Positions 19,382-28,671 of a DNA stretch of 64,000 nucleotides are shown here, piece after piece. Both the position numbers and the translations under genes were made by a program. The stretch's first letter is position 1, and the number at the start of each line of letters is the position of its first letter. Source of the stretch: Phoenicibacter congonensis (lineage in GTDB: Bacteria; Actinomycetota; Coriobacteriia; Coriobacteriales; Eggerthellaceae); assembly GCF_900169485.1 (NCBI RefSeq), contig NZ_LT821227.1:1116001-1180000 (forward strand), read 5' to 3'. A model generated the notes under the pieces. It saw only the letters and a list, made by a program, of their open reading frames with translations. It ran no database searches and was not told where the DNA came from.

Positions 19382-19787
19382 CTAAATAAACCTCAATGTC
19401 AATTTTGTTCCAAGGACCAATGACCTCTGAAGATGTAACTTCTGCATAAAACTCTTTATCGCCATCCATTAAACGAGCGACAATTTCATTGCAATCACAA
19501 GGTAAATAACCAAGTTTCTCGTGATTTTTTGTTTCTATTTTCACAGCAAAAGCATCATTTAGATTGCCTTTTTCGCGCGCAAGCAAAAGCCTGTCGCCAA
19601 TTTTTATGTTCTTCATCAAATAATCGATGTTGGGGGTTTTAGATGTGTTTGCTACTCTGGTGTTAGTTATAACCTTTATCGCATTTGAAAAAGGTTTTAC
19701 AAATCCAAGTTCGCTACCGCCTTCAACATATCCACCAACCGCACTTTTTGATATTTTTGATAAGCCATATGAATTAACTTCACTCAT
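19374..19787 (-). CDS. HIRAN domain protein
   Basis: 137 aa. About residues 50-120 match the HIRAN pattern: GDRLLLAREKGNLNDAFAV, then KLGYLPCDCNEIVARLM and a beta strand. In eukaryotic HLTF/Rad5 this domain binds 3' DNA ends; small stand-alone bacterial HIRAN proteins are largely uncharacterised. The N-terminal 50 residues are Ser/Gly-rich and look flexible. It lies 13 bp behind the J-domain gene and overlaps the Sel1 gene, without a clear RBS, suggesting coupled translation. Nucleic-acid binding is an inference from the domain. Confidence 0.75.
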   Translation of the reverse strand: MSEVNSYGLSKISKSAVGGYVEGGSELGFVKPFSNAIKVITNTRVANTSKTPNIDYLMKNIKIGDRLLLAREKGNLNDAFAVKIETKNHEKLGYLPCDCNEIVARLMDGDKEFYAEVTSSEVIGPWNKIDIEVYLDD

Positions 19788-19800
19788 GATACAGTTTTAG

Positions 19801-20616
19801 TTACTTTCTGTTTCTTTCTATAATGTCAGCAATTTGTGCTTTAAAACGAGCAGTGTGGCGCTCACAATTTTCAGCACGTCTAATCAAACTTTCAGAGGTT
19901 TGCTTTACCCAATTTCTGTCTTTTAATTTGTCTTTCATGTTGTATGGAAAACTATTCTTGATTTCCCCTAAAACTTCAAGCTGCGTGCCTTCATGCGCTT
20001 TTAGTGTTTCAATTGTTGCCGCAATTTGTGAATCTGTCAAAAGCTCATAGCGATCATCAGTGTCAATGCCATAGGCATCACAATAGGCAACAACAGAAAT
20101 GAAGTCGCATGAATCATATGCTTTTTGGATAGCTTCAAAATCGCGCTTTTCCACGTCGGTTAAATTCGGACATAAATCAGGATGAAGTTTTTTACAAAGC
20201 CTTCTGTAGAGCTTTTTTAGTTTTTCGGGGTCGTATTCAAGGTTCCCAAACTCTTTTGCTTTTGTGCTGTTCGAAGAAACGTTGGAGACATCTTGAGCTC
20301 CTGCATCATTCATCCATTTGTCGAACTCGTCATCAAGCACAGCATCAATTACATTTTCGTCAACGTCGGCCTCTCGCTCAACAGCGGCCTTGCACATGGC
20401 GAGCTTTCGTTTTGCGCGACGCTCATTAATTTCTGCCTCTGCTAACTCAATTTCATAGCAACCAATTTTGTTCATGTAATCTGCTTCAATTAAAGGGTTT
20501 TGAACAAGAGAAATGTCATCCCTCTCTAAAACATAGTCTTTAATTCTGTCTCGAAATGATGCTATTTCTTGAAGATAGTGTTCTTTTAGCTTGCTGTTTT
20601 GTGGAACCTGATACAA
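19801..20616 (-). CDS. J-domain protein with coiled-coil flanks
   Basis: 271 aa. A J domain sits in the middle (about residues 130-175): YDPEKLKKLYRRLCKKLHPDL carries the HPD triad needed to stimulate Hsp70 ATPase, followed by AIQKAYDSCD. The flanks are highly charged and helical, consistent with coiled coil; there is no zinc finger or DnaJ C-terminal domain, so it is a type III J-protein that would recruit DnaK to a special client. The start is TTG at 20616 with only a poor RBS, so it is uncertain. First gene of the J/HIRAN/Sel1 unit, behind mgtE. Confidence 0.8.
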   Translation of the reverse strand: MYQVPQNSKLKEHYLQEIASFRDRIKDYVLERDDISLVQNPLIEADYMNKIGCYEIELAEAEINERRAKRKLAMCKAAVEREADVDENVIDAVLDDEFDKWMNDAGAQDVSNVSSNSTKAKEFGNLEYDPEKLKKLYRRLCKKLHPDLCPNLTDVEKRDFEAIQKAYDSCDFISVVAYCDAYGIDTDDRYELLTDSQIAATIETLKAHEGTQLEVLGEIKNSFPYNMKDKLKDRNWVKQTSESLIRRAENCERHTARFKAQIADIIERNRK

Positions 20617-20705
20617 GTTGTGACCTGAGCCCTCATCAAACTTTTTTAATAAACGCTAAAACAATGCTAGCAGAACGAAACTAAAAGAAAAGTGTGTTTA
20701 ACCTT

Positions 20706-22100
20706 CTATATAGCAATGTGCAAAAATGCACAAGCCATTAGCATGTAGGTAACAACAGATATCATGTCAGAAATTGAAGAAATCATGGGGCTTGCCATCA
20801 ACGCTGGGTCAATGCCAACTCTCTTAGCTGCAATTGGCAAAAGACCACCAAGGATTTTCGCGCAGAACACAATAATTATCTGAGAAACTGCAACTGTGAG
20901 ACCTATCATAATGCTCTGATGGTCGATGAACACAACTTTTAATAAGTTAAAGAGGCTCAAAACAACACCAACAATAAGGCTGATTCTTGCTTCTTTCCAA
21001 AGAACTTTGGCATAGTCTTTCGTTGAAATGTCTCCAACTGCAAGACCACGAATAACAAGAGTTGCAGCTTGTGAACCTGAATTGCCACCACTTCCCATGA
21101 GAAGAGGCATGTAGCTAACAAGAATGATGACCTGAGACAAAACTTCCTGAAATGCTGAAATAATAGAGCCTGTCACCATTGCGCTAACAGTTAAAAACAA
21201 CAACCAAGGTAATCTGTTTTTCACATGATTTATAACAGGAATGTCAAGATATTCATCGCCAGCATTTTCGCCAGACATAACGCCGGCCATTCTCTCGATG
21301 TCTTCTGTGGCCTCGTCTTCGATAACATCAAGGATGTCGTCAACTGTAATAATTCCAACGATTCTGTGCTCTTTGTCAACAACAGGAATTGCCATGAACC
21401 CATATTTCTTAAAGGCTTCGGCAACCTGCTCTTGGTCATCGTAGACATTCACAGAAACTACATCGGTGTTCATAATTTCTTCAATTTTTGTGTCCCCATC
21501 AGCTAACACCAGAGCACGAAGAGACACGATGCCAATTAGCTTTCTTCCTTCGCTTTTTACATAGCATGTGTAAATTGTTTCTGAATCGATGCCTTCCTTG
21601 CGAATTTGTGCAAGAGCACGTGTGACAGTCATGTCCTTTTGAAGCGAGACATATTCAGGCGTCATCAACGTGCCAGCGCAATCATCTGGATAATTCAAGA
21701 AAGTGTTAATTAACTTGCGTTCATCTCGAGGAGTTTCCATCAAGATTTTGTCAACAATGTTTGCCGGCAATTCCTCCAAAACGTCGATTTTATCGTCGAA
21801 GTCGAGCTCATCTAAAATAAATGAAATCTCTCGGTCGTTAATCGCTTGAATAATGGCTGTTTGCTCATCAGAATCTAGAAAAGAAAAAACTTCAACCGAA
21901 ACGTCTTTTGGGAGCATTCTAAAAATGGCAACTGTTTTTTCAATGCCTAAATTGTCTCCCACCTCCTCAAGGATTTCAGCAATGTCGGCTTCATTGCATG
22001 CGAGCAAAAGATTTCTTGCAGACATGTAATGCCTGTTTGAAATCTCCTCTATAACCTGTTCGGTTACTTCGTCAAATGTTAAAGTTTTTTCATCTGCCAT
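20706..22100 (-). CDS. mgtE: Magnesium transporter MgtE
   Basis: Mg2+-gated magnesium channel of the cytoplasmic membrane. About 464 aa from ATG at 22100 (a TTG five codons upstream is possible; neither has a good RBS). In order: the acidic superhelical N domain (ILEEVGDN to LNYPDDCAGTLM), a CBS pair (about 140-265, with AIPVVDKEHRIVGIITVDDILDVI), and five membrane helices with the pore signature MGSGGNSGSQAATLVIRGLA. It follows purB by about 20 bp; placement behind purine genes may simply be read-through. Confidence 0.95.
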   Translation of the reverse strand: MADEKTLTFDEVTEQVIEEISNRHYMSARNLLLACNEADIAEILEEVGDNLGIEKTVAIFRMLPKDVSVEVFSFLDSDEQTAIIQAINDREISFILDELDFDDKIDVLEELPANIVDKILMETPRDERKLINTFLNYPDDCAGTLMTPEYVSLQKDMTVTRALAQIRKEGIDSETIYTCYVKSEGRKLIGIVSLRALVLADGDTKIEEIMNTDVVSVNVYDDQEQVAEAFKKYGFMAIPVVDKEHRIVGIITVDDILDVIEDEATEDIERMAGVMSGENAGDEYLDIPVINHVKNRLPWLLFLTVSAMVTGSIISAFQEVLSQVIILVSYMPLLMGSGGNSGSQAATLVIRGLAVGDISTKDYAKVLWKEARISLIVGVVLSLFNLLKVVFIDHQSIMIGLTVAVSQIIIVFCAKILGGLLPIAAKRVGIDPALMASPMISSISDMISVVTYMLMACAFLHIAI

Positions 22101-22121
22101 TACTGTGTCAAACAAATAGAA

Positions 22122-23561
22122 TTAGACGTGAAGCTCACTTTTCATGTGCAATGAATCAGCGTTCTCAACTAGAATTGGATTGACAACTTCCTCACAGAAG
22201 TTTTCTACTTGTAATGGAGAAAGTCCAATGAAGTCGCTAGGATTTACACATTCTTCAATCTCATCAATTGTCAAACCAAAGCGGCTGTCATTTTCAATGC
22301 GAGCAATTAAATCGTTAGGTTTGCCTTCAACCTTCACAACACTTGCAGCATCTTGCGCATGTTCTCTAATGATTTCGTGAAGTTCCTGACGGTCTCCACC
22401 TTTTTTAACTGCCTTCATCAAAATGTTTTCACTTGCCATGAAAGGAAGTTCAGCCATAACGCGAGACTCAATAACTTTTGGATAAACAACAAGTCCATCG
22501 GTCACATTAATCAAGATATTAAGAATTGAATCAATTCCTAAAAAGGCTTCAGACATGGCAATTCTCTTATTTGCAGAATCATCTAACGTTCGCTCAAACA
22601 TCTGCGTTGCGGCTGTAAATGATGGGTTAATAATGTCGGTAATGACATAACGAGCAAGTGAACAAACTCTCTCTGAACGCATTGGGTTTCTTTTATAGGG
22701 CATTGCAGAAGATCCAATTTGATTTTTCTCAAAAGGCTCTTCCATTTCCTTAAATGAAGCAAGTAGACGAATGTCTGTGCACATCTTGCTTGCTGATTGG
22801 GCAACACTTGAAAGTGCAGAAAGAACAAAAAAATCAAATTTGCGTGAATAAGTTTGACCTGAAACTGGAACTACTTTATCAAAGCCAAGTTCATTAGCGA
22901 CCGATTTTTCTACCTCTTTAATTTTTTTAACGTCGCCATCGAATAATTCAACAAAACTTGCCTGTGTTCCCGTGGTCCCTTTAACTCCGAGCAAACATAA
23001 ATCGTTAACACAACGTTTTAGCGCTTCATAATCAAGACAAAAATCATATGTCCAAAGAGTTGCACGTTTGCCGACTGTGGTAAGTTGTGCAGGCTGCAGA
23101 TGAGTGTATGCCAAGCATGGAAGATTTCTATATTCTTTGGCAAATTCACTCAGCTGAGAAATCACAGTCACAAGTTTCTTAATTACAAGTTGCAAAGCTT
23201 CACGCATTACGATAATGTCACAGTTGTCTCCAACATAGCAACTAGTAGCTCCAAGATGAATGATTCCTTTTGCATCAGGACATTGTTGGCCATATGCATA
23301 AACATGGCTCATAACATCGTGTCGCACTAGCTTCTCGCGTTTCTCGGCAACATCATAATTGATGTCATCCTTATGCGATTCAAGCTGAGCAATTTGTTCG
23401 TCAGTGATATTTAGCCCAGCATTTTTTTCTGCACGCGCCAATGCAATCCACAAACGTCTCCATGTTTGAAATTTCTTTTCCTCACTGAATAGGTGTTGCA
23501 TCTCTTCGCTTGCATAACGCGTCGAAAAAGCTGATATATATTTATCGTGTGTGTTAGTCAT
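22122..23561 (-). CDS. purB: Adenylosuccinate lyase
   Basis: Splits fumarate from SAICAR and from adenylosuccinate. 479 aa, of the longer PurB type. Shows the fumarase/aspartase superfamily signature GSSAMPYKRNPMRSE, the substrate-binding TSCYVGDN, and HLQPAQLTTVGKRA. The start ATG has a GAGG upstream. It lies 47 bp after purL, near the end of the purine operon, and supplies both of its steps (one before AICAR, one to AMP). Confidence 0.96.
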   Translation of the reverse strand: MTNTHDKYISAFSTRYASEEMQHLFSEEKKFQTWRRLWIALARAEKNAGLNITDEQIAQLESHKDDINYDVAEKREKLVRHDVMSHVYAYGQQCPDAKGIIHLGATSCYVGDNCDIIVMREALQLVIKKLVTVISQLSEFAKEYRNLPCLAYTHLQPAQLTTVGKRATLWTYDFCLDYEALKRCVNDLCLLGVKGTTGTQASFVELFDGDVKKIKEVEKSVANELGFDKVVPVSGQTYSRKFDFFVLSALSSVAQSASKMCTDIRLLASFKEMEEPFEKNQIGSSAMPYKRNPMRSERVCSLARYVITDIINPSFTAATQMFERTLDDSANKRIAMSEAFLGIDSILNILINVTDGLVVYPKVIESRVMAELPFMASENILMKAVKKGGDRQELHEIIREHAQDAASVVKVEGKPNDLIARIENDSRFGLTIDEIEECVNPSDFIGLSPLQVENFCEEVVNPILVENADSLHMKSELHV

Positions 23562-23608
23562 GAATAAACCTCGCCAAGCTATTTTAGTGAACTAAAGTCA
23601 AGAAATTG

Positions 23609-26600
23609 TTAAAACGAAAAATAGTCAACCCCACCCTCGAACAATTCCTGATATTTGTTGCCAGGAACGTTTACATAGAGATGATTACCACGTCGTTCCG
23701 AATGCCCCATCTTTCCAAGAACACGCCCATCAGGAGAACAAATAGATTCGATGTTTGCAACTGAACCATTCGGGTTAGTAAAAGTGTCAGTAGTGGCAAT
23801 GCCCAAGTTGTTTACATATTGCGCGCAAACTTGTCCATTAGAAATTAATTCATTGAGCATTTCGTCGTTGCACACAAAGCGACCTTCTCCATGGCTGATG
23901 GCAATGGTGTGAACATCGCCAACAGATAGTCTAGACATCCAAGGCGAAAGTGTTGAAGAGATGCGTGTTTGAATTAATGCAGATTCATGATGCCCAACTA
24001 AGTTATATGTGAGCGTTGGATCGTCCTCTTTCAGATCAACAATTTTTCCATATGGTAAAAGTCCAAGCTTAAGAAGAGCTTGAAAACCGTTACAAATGCC
24101 CAGAACGAGACCATCTCGCGCTTCTAACAAATTTGTAATTGCCTCCGCAATTCTGTGAGACCTGAAAAAAGATGCAATAAATTTTGCGCTACCGTCTGGC
24201 TCATCTCCACCAGAAAATCCACCTGGAATCATGAGAATTTGTGAATCATTTATTTTTGTTGACAGTTCATCTACGCTAATCGAAACCTGCTCTGGGGTCA
24301 AGTTTTTGATTACAAAAATGTCAGGATCTGCGCCTGCCTCAGCAAAAGCTCTTGCTGTGTCATATTCACAGTTTGTCCCAGGGAACACAGGAATTATTAC
24401 CTTTGGTTTTGCATCAAGCAAAACAGAGCATTTATAAGCTTCATTTTGGTTATCAAAAGAAATTAAATCAACACTAGTTTTGCTCAAAGGTTTTGAATTT
24501 CGTGGATAGACGTCATCAAGCACGCACTCCCATTTTTCTTGAGCAGCGCTAAGATCGATAGAAGATCTATCGTAACTAAAGTAGAAATCGGAAGTTGTGA
24601 CGCCAATCTCATCTGCAAAAAGCGCATTATCGAATGCAAACAAGACATCATCTTTATAATCTGGCTCGACTTCGAGAATAATGGAACCATAACTGTTTCC
24701 AAACATGTCAATAGTTTCAGGAATTGAATTAAGATCAACGCCAATTCTGTTCCCGAGCGACATTTTGAAGAGCGACTCTGCAAGCCCATTGTAGGCAGGA
24801 GTTGAAGCAGACAAAATTTTTCCTGAAACGATTAACTCGTTTACAGCATCAAGAATGCTCAGCATTGAAGCACTGTTAACAACACTTCCCTGTTTTCTTG
24901 GAACTACATAAATGAGAGACGAGCCAACATGTTTCAATTCAGGGCTAATAATCACATTAGCATCACTTAAAGCGGTCGCAAAGCTGACTAGTGTTGGCGG
25001 AACAGAAATATCATCAAAAGTTCCGCTCATTGAATCCTTGCCACCAATAGCTGCAACTTGTAAACCAATTTGTGCATCAAGGGCACCTAAAACAGCCGCA
25101 AAAGGCTGTCCCCAATTGTCTTTGTTGTCGCCAAGTTTCTTAAAGTACTCTTGGAAAGTTAGAAGCATATCATGACGCGAAAAACCAGCACACACAAGTT
25201 TACACACACTGTCGACGACCGCCATATATGCACCAGCATACTGATTGTTTGAAGAAAGCATTGGGTTGTATCCCCAAGCCATACCCGAGACCGTGGAAGT
25301 CTCCCCCATAACAGGCAACTTTGCAACCATAGCAATTGCAGGTGTTGCTTTGTTCTCACCACCAAGTGGAGCCATTACAGTGCTTGCACCAATCGTTGAG
25401 TCGAACATTGAAGTTAGACCCTCTTTAGAACAGCTATTCAAATCAGTGAGCATTGCTCTGAATTTTTCCTCGAAAGCATCGTTGTTGTTTGATTCTGCTT
25501 TTTCAAATTTTGCAACACGAACGCAAGCTTTCTTTGGTGCTCCGTTGGAGTCTAGAAAAGCGCGGGACAAATCAACAACGCGCTGGCCCTTATAGGTCTG
25601 AACCATTCGCGGAGTTTCAGTTACTTTTGCTACAATTGTCGCCTCAAGATTTTCACTTTCAGCGAACTTCAAGAATTTATCAACATCAGCGGGATGAATG
25701 ACACAAGCCATTCTCTCTTGCGACTCAGAAATTGCAATTTCTGTTCCATCCAAACCAAGATATTTACAAGGCACAGCGTCTAAATCAATGTCTAGACCAT
25801 CGGCAAGTTCGCCAATAGCAACACTCACTCCCCCTGCGCCGAAATCATTGCAACGAACAATCAAAGATGATGCTTCTTTGTTTCTGAAAAGGCGTTGAAG
25901 TTTTCTCTCTGTAGGAGCATTGCCTTTTTGCACTTCACTTCCACAAGTTTCAAGAGAAGTAGTTTTGTGCGCTTTTGAAGATCCAGTTGCACCACCGATG
26001 CCGTCTCGACCGGTGCGTCCCCCAAGCAAAATAACAACATCTCCATCCGCTGGCGTTTCTCTCACAACTGCATCGGCTGGAGCAGCACCAACTACAGCAC
26101 CAATCTCCATGCGTTTTGCGAGATAGCCTGGATGATATATCTCATCAACAATCCCTGTCGCGAGGCCAATTTGGTTTCCATAACTTGAAAAACCATCAGC
26201 AGCACCTCTGCAAATTTTCCTCTGAGGAAGTTTTCCCTCAAGAGTGTCTTCAACAGGTGCATTAGGGTTGGCAGCTCCTGTGATTCGCATCGATTGATAG
26301 ACATATGAACGTCCACTCAACGGGTCGCGGATAGCCCCGCCCACACAAGTTGCAGCTCCACCAAAAGGTTCTATTTCAGTTGGATGATTGTGTGTTTCAT
26401 TTTTAAATAAATAAAGCCAGTCTTGAAGTTCTCCATTAACATCAACTTTCGCTTTAATTGTGCAGGCATTAATCTCGTCGCTCTCGTCAAGGTTGTTTAA
26501 AATCCCGCGTTTCTTTAGAATTCTTGCAGCAATAGTTCCAATGTCCATCAAAGTGTTTGGCCTAGACTCTCTGCCACATTCTTTCTTTAATGTTAAATAA

Positions 26601-27337
26601 CGCTCAAAGGCAGCACGAACCTCAGGGTCTTCAATTTCAATGTCAACAAGCTCGGTGTTAAAAGTTGTGTGCCTGCAGTGATCTGACCAATAGGTGTCAA
26701 TCACTTTAATTTCAGTTACCGTGGGGCAACGTCTTTCATCTTTAAAATAATCTTGACAAAAAGCGATGTCATCGGCATCCATCGAAAGCCCAAGTTTCTC
26801 AATTAGACCATTTAGTTCATCTCTTTCCATTTCGAGAAAGCCATCAATTACAGGAACTGGTTTAACCTCAGGAACTACCATTTGCAGCGAAGAAGGAAGT
26901 TCAAGCGAAGCTTCTTGCATCTCTACTGGGTTAATGAGCAAATGTTTAATAGAAGCGATGTCGCTATCAGACAATTCTCCACTCAATAAATAAATTTTTG
27001 CGCAACGCACAATCGGGCGATCACAACCACACAAAAGCTGAATGCACTCACTAGCTGAGTTTGCACGCATATCAAACTGACCAGGCAAAAGCTCTGTTGC
27101 AATCACCACATCAGAAGATGGCAATTCCTCTAACAATTCGTCAACAGCAGGTTCGGACAAAACAACAGTTTTGCTTTTCTCTAAATCTTCATCCGAAATG
27201 TTATCAATGTCATAGCGATTAACGATGTCAACGTCCTGTATTGATTTAATACCAAGAAAATCGCGAAGTTCTAAAAGTACTTTATCAGCTTCTACTTTAA
27301 AACCGACACGTTTTCTAACCAGCACCCTGTTTATCAT
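23609..27337 (-). CDS. purL: Phosphoribosylformylglycinamidine synthase, single large chain
   Basis: ATP- and glutamine-dependent conversion of FGAR to FGAM. 1242 aa from ATG at 27337, chosen because AAGGAGAG precedes it and it avoids overlap with purD. Two AIRS-like halves are visible (FKNETHNHPTEIEPFGGAATC and GGRTGRDGIGGATGSS; later GGKDSMSGTF), then a C-terminal glutaminase with nucleophile Cys1082 in LGICNGFQALL and a downstream ISHGEGRF. This single-chain form replaces the PurS/PurQ/small PurL complex of Bacillus, and neither purS nor purQ is present here. Confidence 0.96.
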   Translation of the reverse strand: MINRVLVRKRVGFKVEADKVLLELRDFLGIKSIQDVDIVNRYDIDNISDEDLEKSKTVVLSEPAVDELLEELPSSDVVIATELLPGQFDMRANSASECIQLLCGCDRPIVRCAKIYLLSGELSDSDIASIKHLLINPVEMQEASLELPSSLQMVVPEVKPVPVIDGFLEMERDELNGLIEKLGLSMDADDIAFCQDYFKDERRCPTVTEIKVIDTYWSDHCRHTTFNTELVDIEIEDPEVRAAFERYLTLKKECGRESRPNTLMDIGTIAARILKKRGILNNLDESDEINACTIKAKVDVNGELQDWLYLFKNETHNHPTEIEPFGGAATCVGGAIRDPLSGRSYVYQSMRITGAANPNAPVEDTLEGKLPQRKICRGAADGFSSYGNQIGLATGIVDEIYHPGYLAKRMEIGAVVGAAPADAVVRETPADGDVVILLGGRTGRDGIGGATGSSKAHKTTSLETCGSEVQKGNAPTERKLQRLFRNKEASSLIVRCNDFGAGGVSVAIGELADGLDIDLDAVPCKYLGLDGTEIAISESQERMACVIHPADVDKFLKFAESENLEATIVAKVTETPRMVQTYKGQRVVDLSRAFLDSNGAPKKACVRVAKFEKAESNNNDAFEEKFRAMLTDLNSCSKEGLTSMFDSTIGASTVMAPLGGENKATPAIAMVAKLPVMGETSTVSGMAWGYNPMLSSNNQYAGAYMAVVDSVCKLVCAGFSRHDMLLTFQEYFKKLGDNKDNWGQPFAAVLGALDAQIGLQVAAIGGKDSMSGTFDDISVPPTLVSFATALSDANVIISPELKHVGSSLIYVVPRKQGSVVNSASMLSILDAVNELIVSGKILSASTPAYNGLAESLFKMSLGNRIGVDLNSIPETIDMFGNSYGSIILEVEPDYKDDVLFAFDNALFADEIGVTTSDFYFSYDRSSIDLSAAQEKWECVLDDVYPRNSKPLSKTSVDLISFDNQNEAYKCSVLLDAKPKVIIPVFPGTNCEYDTARAFAEAGADPDIFVIKNLTPEQVSISVDELSTKINDSQILMIPGGFSGGDEPDGSAKFIASFFRSHRIAEAITNLLEARDGLVLGICNGFQALLKLGLLPYGKIVDLKEDDPTLTYNLVGHHESALIQTRISSTLSPWMSRLSVGDVHTIAISHGEGRFVCNDEMLNELISNGQVCAQYVNNLGIATTDTFTNPNGSVANIESICSPDGRVLGKMGHSERRGNHLYVNVPGNKYQELFEGGVDYFSF

Positions 27338-27354
27338 TTCTCTCCTTGAAAACT

Positions 27355-28650
27355 TTAAGAATTCAAACATGCAAGCGCTTTTGCGCCAATATCATGTCTA
27401 TAAAAAGCATCTTCGAATTTTATCTTGTCAATCTCTGAATAGGCATCGTCAAGCGCTTCTTTCAATGAATTAGAAACACTAACTACACCAAGCACTCTGC
27501 CTCCATTTGTGACAAGTTGACCATCAATAATCTTTGTTCCAGCATGAATAACGTGGACATTATCGTACTCGCAATCAGCAATCTGTCCATTTGTGAGTCC
27601 AGTAATGACTTTACCCTTTGCATAGCTTTGCGGGTATCCACCACTTGCAACGATAACTATTGCTGAGGACTTGTCGCTAAAACTAAAATCGACATCATCT
27701 AAAGTGCCTTCTGTGCAAGCCTTGCAAATTTTTAAGAAATCGCCCTGTAACAAAGGCAAAACTACTTGAGCCTCAGGATCACCGAAGCGTGCATTATATT
27801 CAATAACTTTTGGTCCATCTTCAGTAATCATCAAACCAAAATAAAGACATCCTTTAAAAGGACACCCTTCGTCTTCCATTGCCTTTAAAGTTGGTTTAAA
27901 AATCGTTTCCTCACACACCTTTGCAACTTCAGAAGTGTAGTAGGGGTTTGGAGCAATAACGCCCATCCCGCCAGTATTAAGACCGGTGTCACCATCGTGA
28001 GCGCGTTTGTGATCTTGAGATGAAATCATTGGGATGCAAGTTTTTCCATCACAGAAGGAAAGAACACTAACTTCAGGCCCTGTCAAAAACTCCTCAACGA
28101 CAATCTTGTTTCCAGCATCGCCAAAATGTTTGTCAACCATGATTTCCTGGATGCCACTCAAAGCCTCTTTTTTTGTTTGGCAGATTAAAACACCTTTACC
28201 AAGAGCAAGCCCGTCAGCTTTCAACACGACAGGAAACTTCTCAAGGGAATTGATGTAGCCAAAAGCCGCTTGGGCATCATCAAATGTTTCAAAAGCAGCT
28301 GTTGGAATGTTATATTTTTTCATCAAATCTTTAGAAAATGCTTTGCTAGCCTCAATTCTTGCAGCATGTTTATCGGGCCCAAAAGCAGGAATGCCAACTT
28401 CGGCCAAAGCATCGACCATGCCTAATGCTAGTGGATCATCTTGCGCAACAATTACATAATCAATTTCGTTATCTTTAGCGAATTTCACCATCGAATCTAC
28501 ATCTGTAGATGCGATAGGTTCAATTTTTGCGTCGTATGAAATTCCGCCATTGCCTGGTGCACACCAAATCTCGTCAACACCATCACTTTTCTTCAAAGCG
28601 CGAATGATAGCATGCTCCCTGCCGCCGCCGCCAACTACTAAGATTTTCAT
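27355..28650 (-). CDS. purD: Phosphoribosylamine-glycine ligase
   Basis: Joins phosphoribosylamine and glycine to GAR using ATP. 431 aa. N-terminal VVGGGGREHAI, ATP-grasp core with VLKADGLALGKGVLI, metal-binding region VIEYNARFGDPEAQVVLPLL, and the C-terminal GGRVLGVVSV. It ends 17 bp before purL and begins 21 bp after the AICAR formyltransferase gene. Confidence 0.97.
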   Translation of the reverse strand: MKILVVGGGGREHAIIRALKKSDGVDEIWCAPGNGGISYDAKIEPIASTDVDSMVKFAKDNEIDYVIVAQDDPLALGMVDALAEVGIPAFGPDKHAARIEASKAFSKDLMKKYNIPTAAFETFDDAQAAFGYINSLEKFPVVLKADGLALGKGVLICQTKKEALSGIQEIMVDKHFGDAGNKIVVEEFLTGPEVSVLSFCDGKTCIPMISSQDHKRAHDGDTGLNTGGMGVIAPNPYYTSEVAKVCEETIFKPTLKAMEDEGCPFKGCLYFGLMITEDGPKVIEYNARFGDPEAQVVLPLLQGDFLKICKACTEGTLDDVDFSFSDKSSAIVIVASGGYPQSYAKGKVITGLTNGQIADCEYDNVHVIHAGTKIIDGQLVTNGGRVLGVVSVSNSLKEALDDAYSEIDKIKFEDAFYRHDIGAKALACLNS

Positions 28651-28671
28651 AATGTCTCCTAAATGCGTGAA

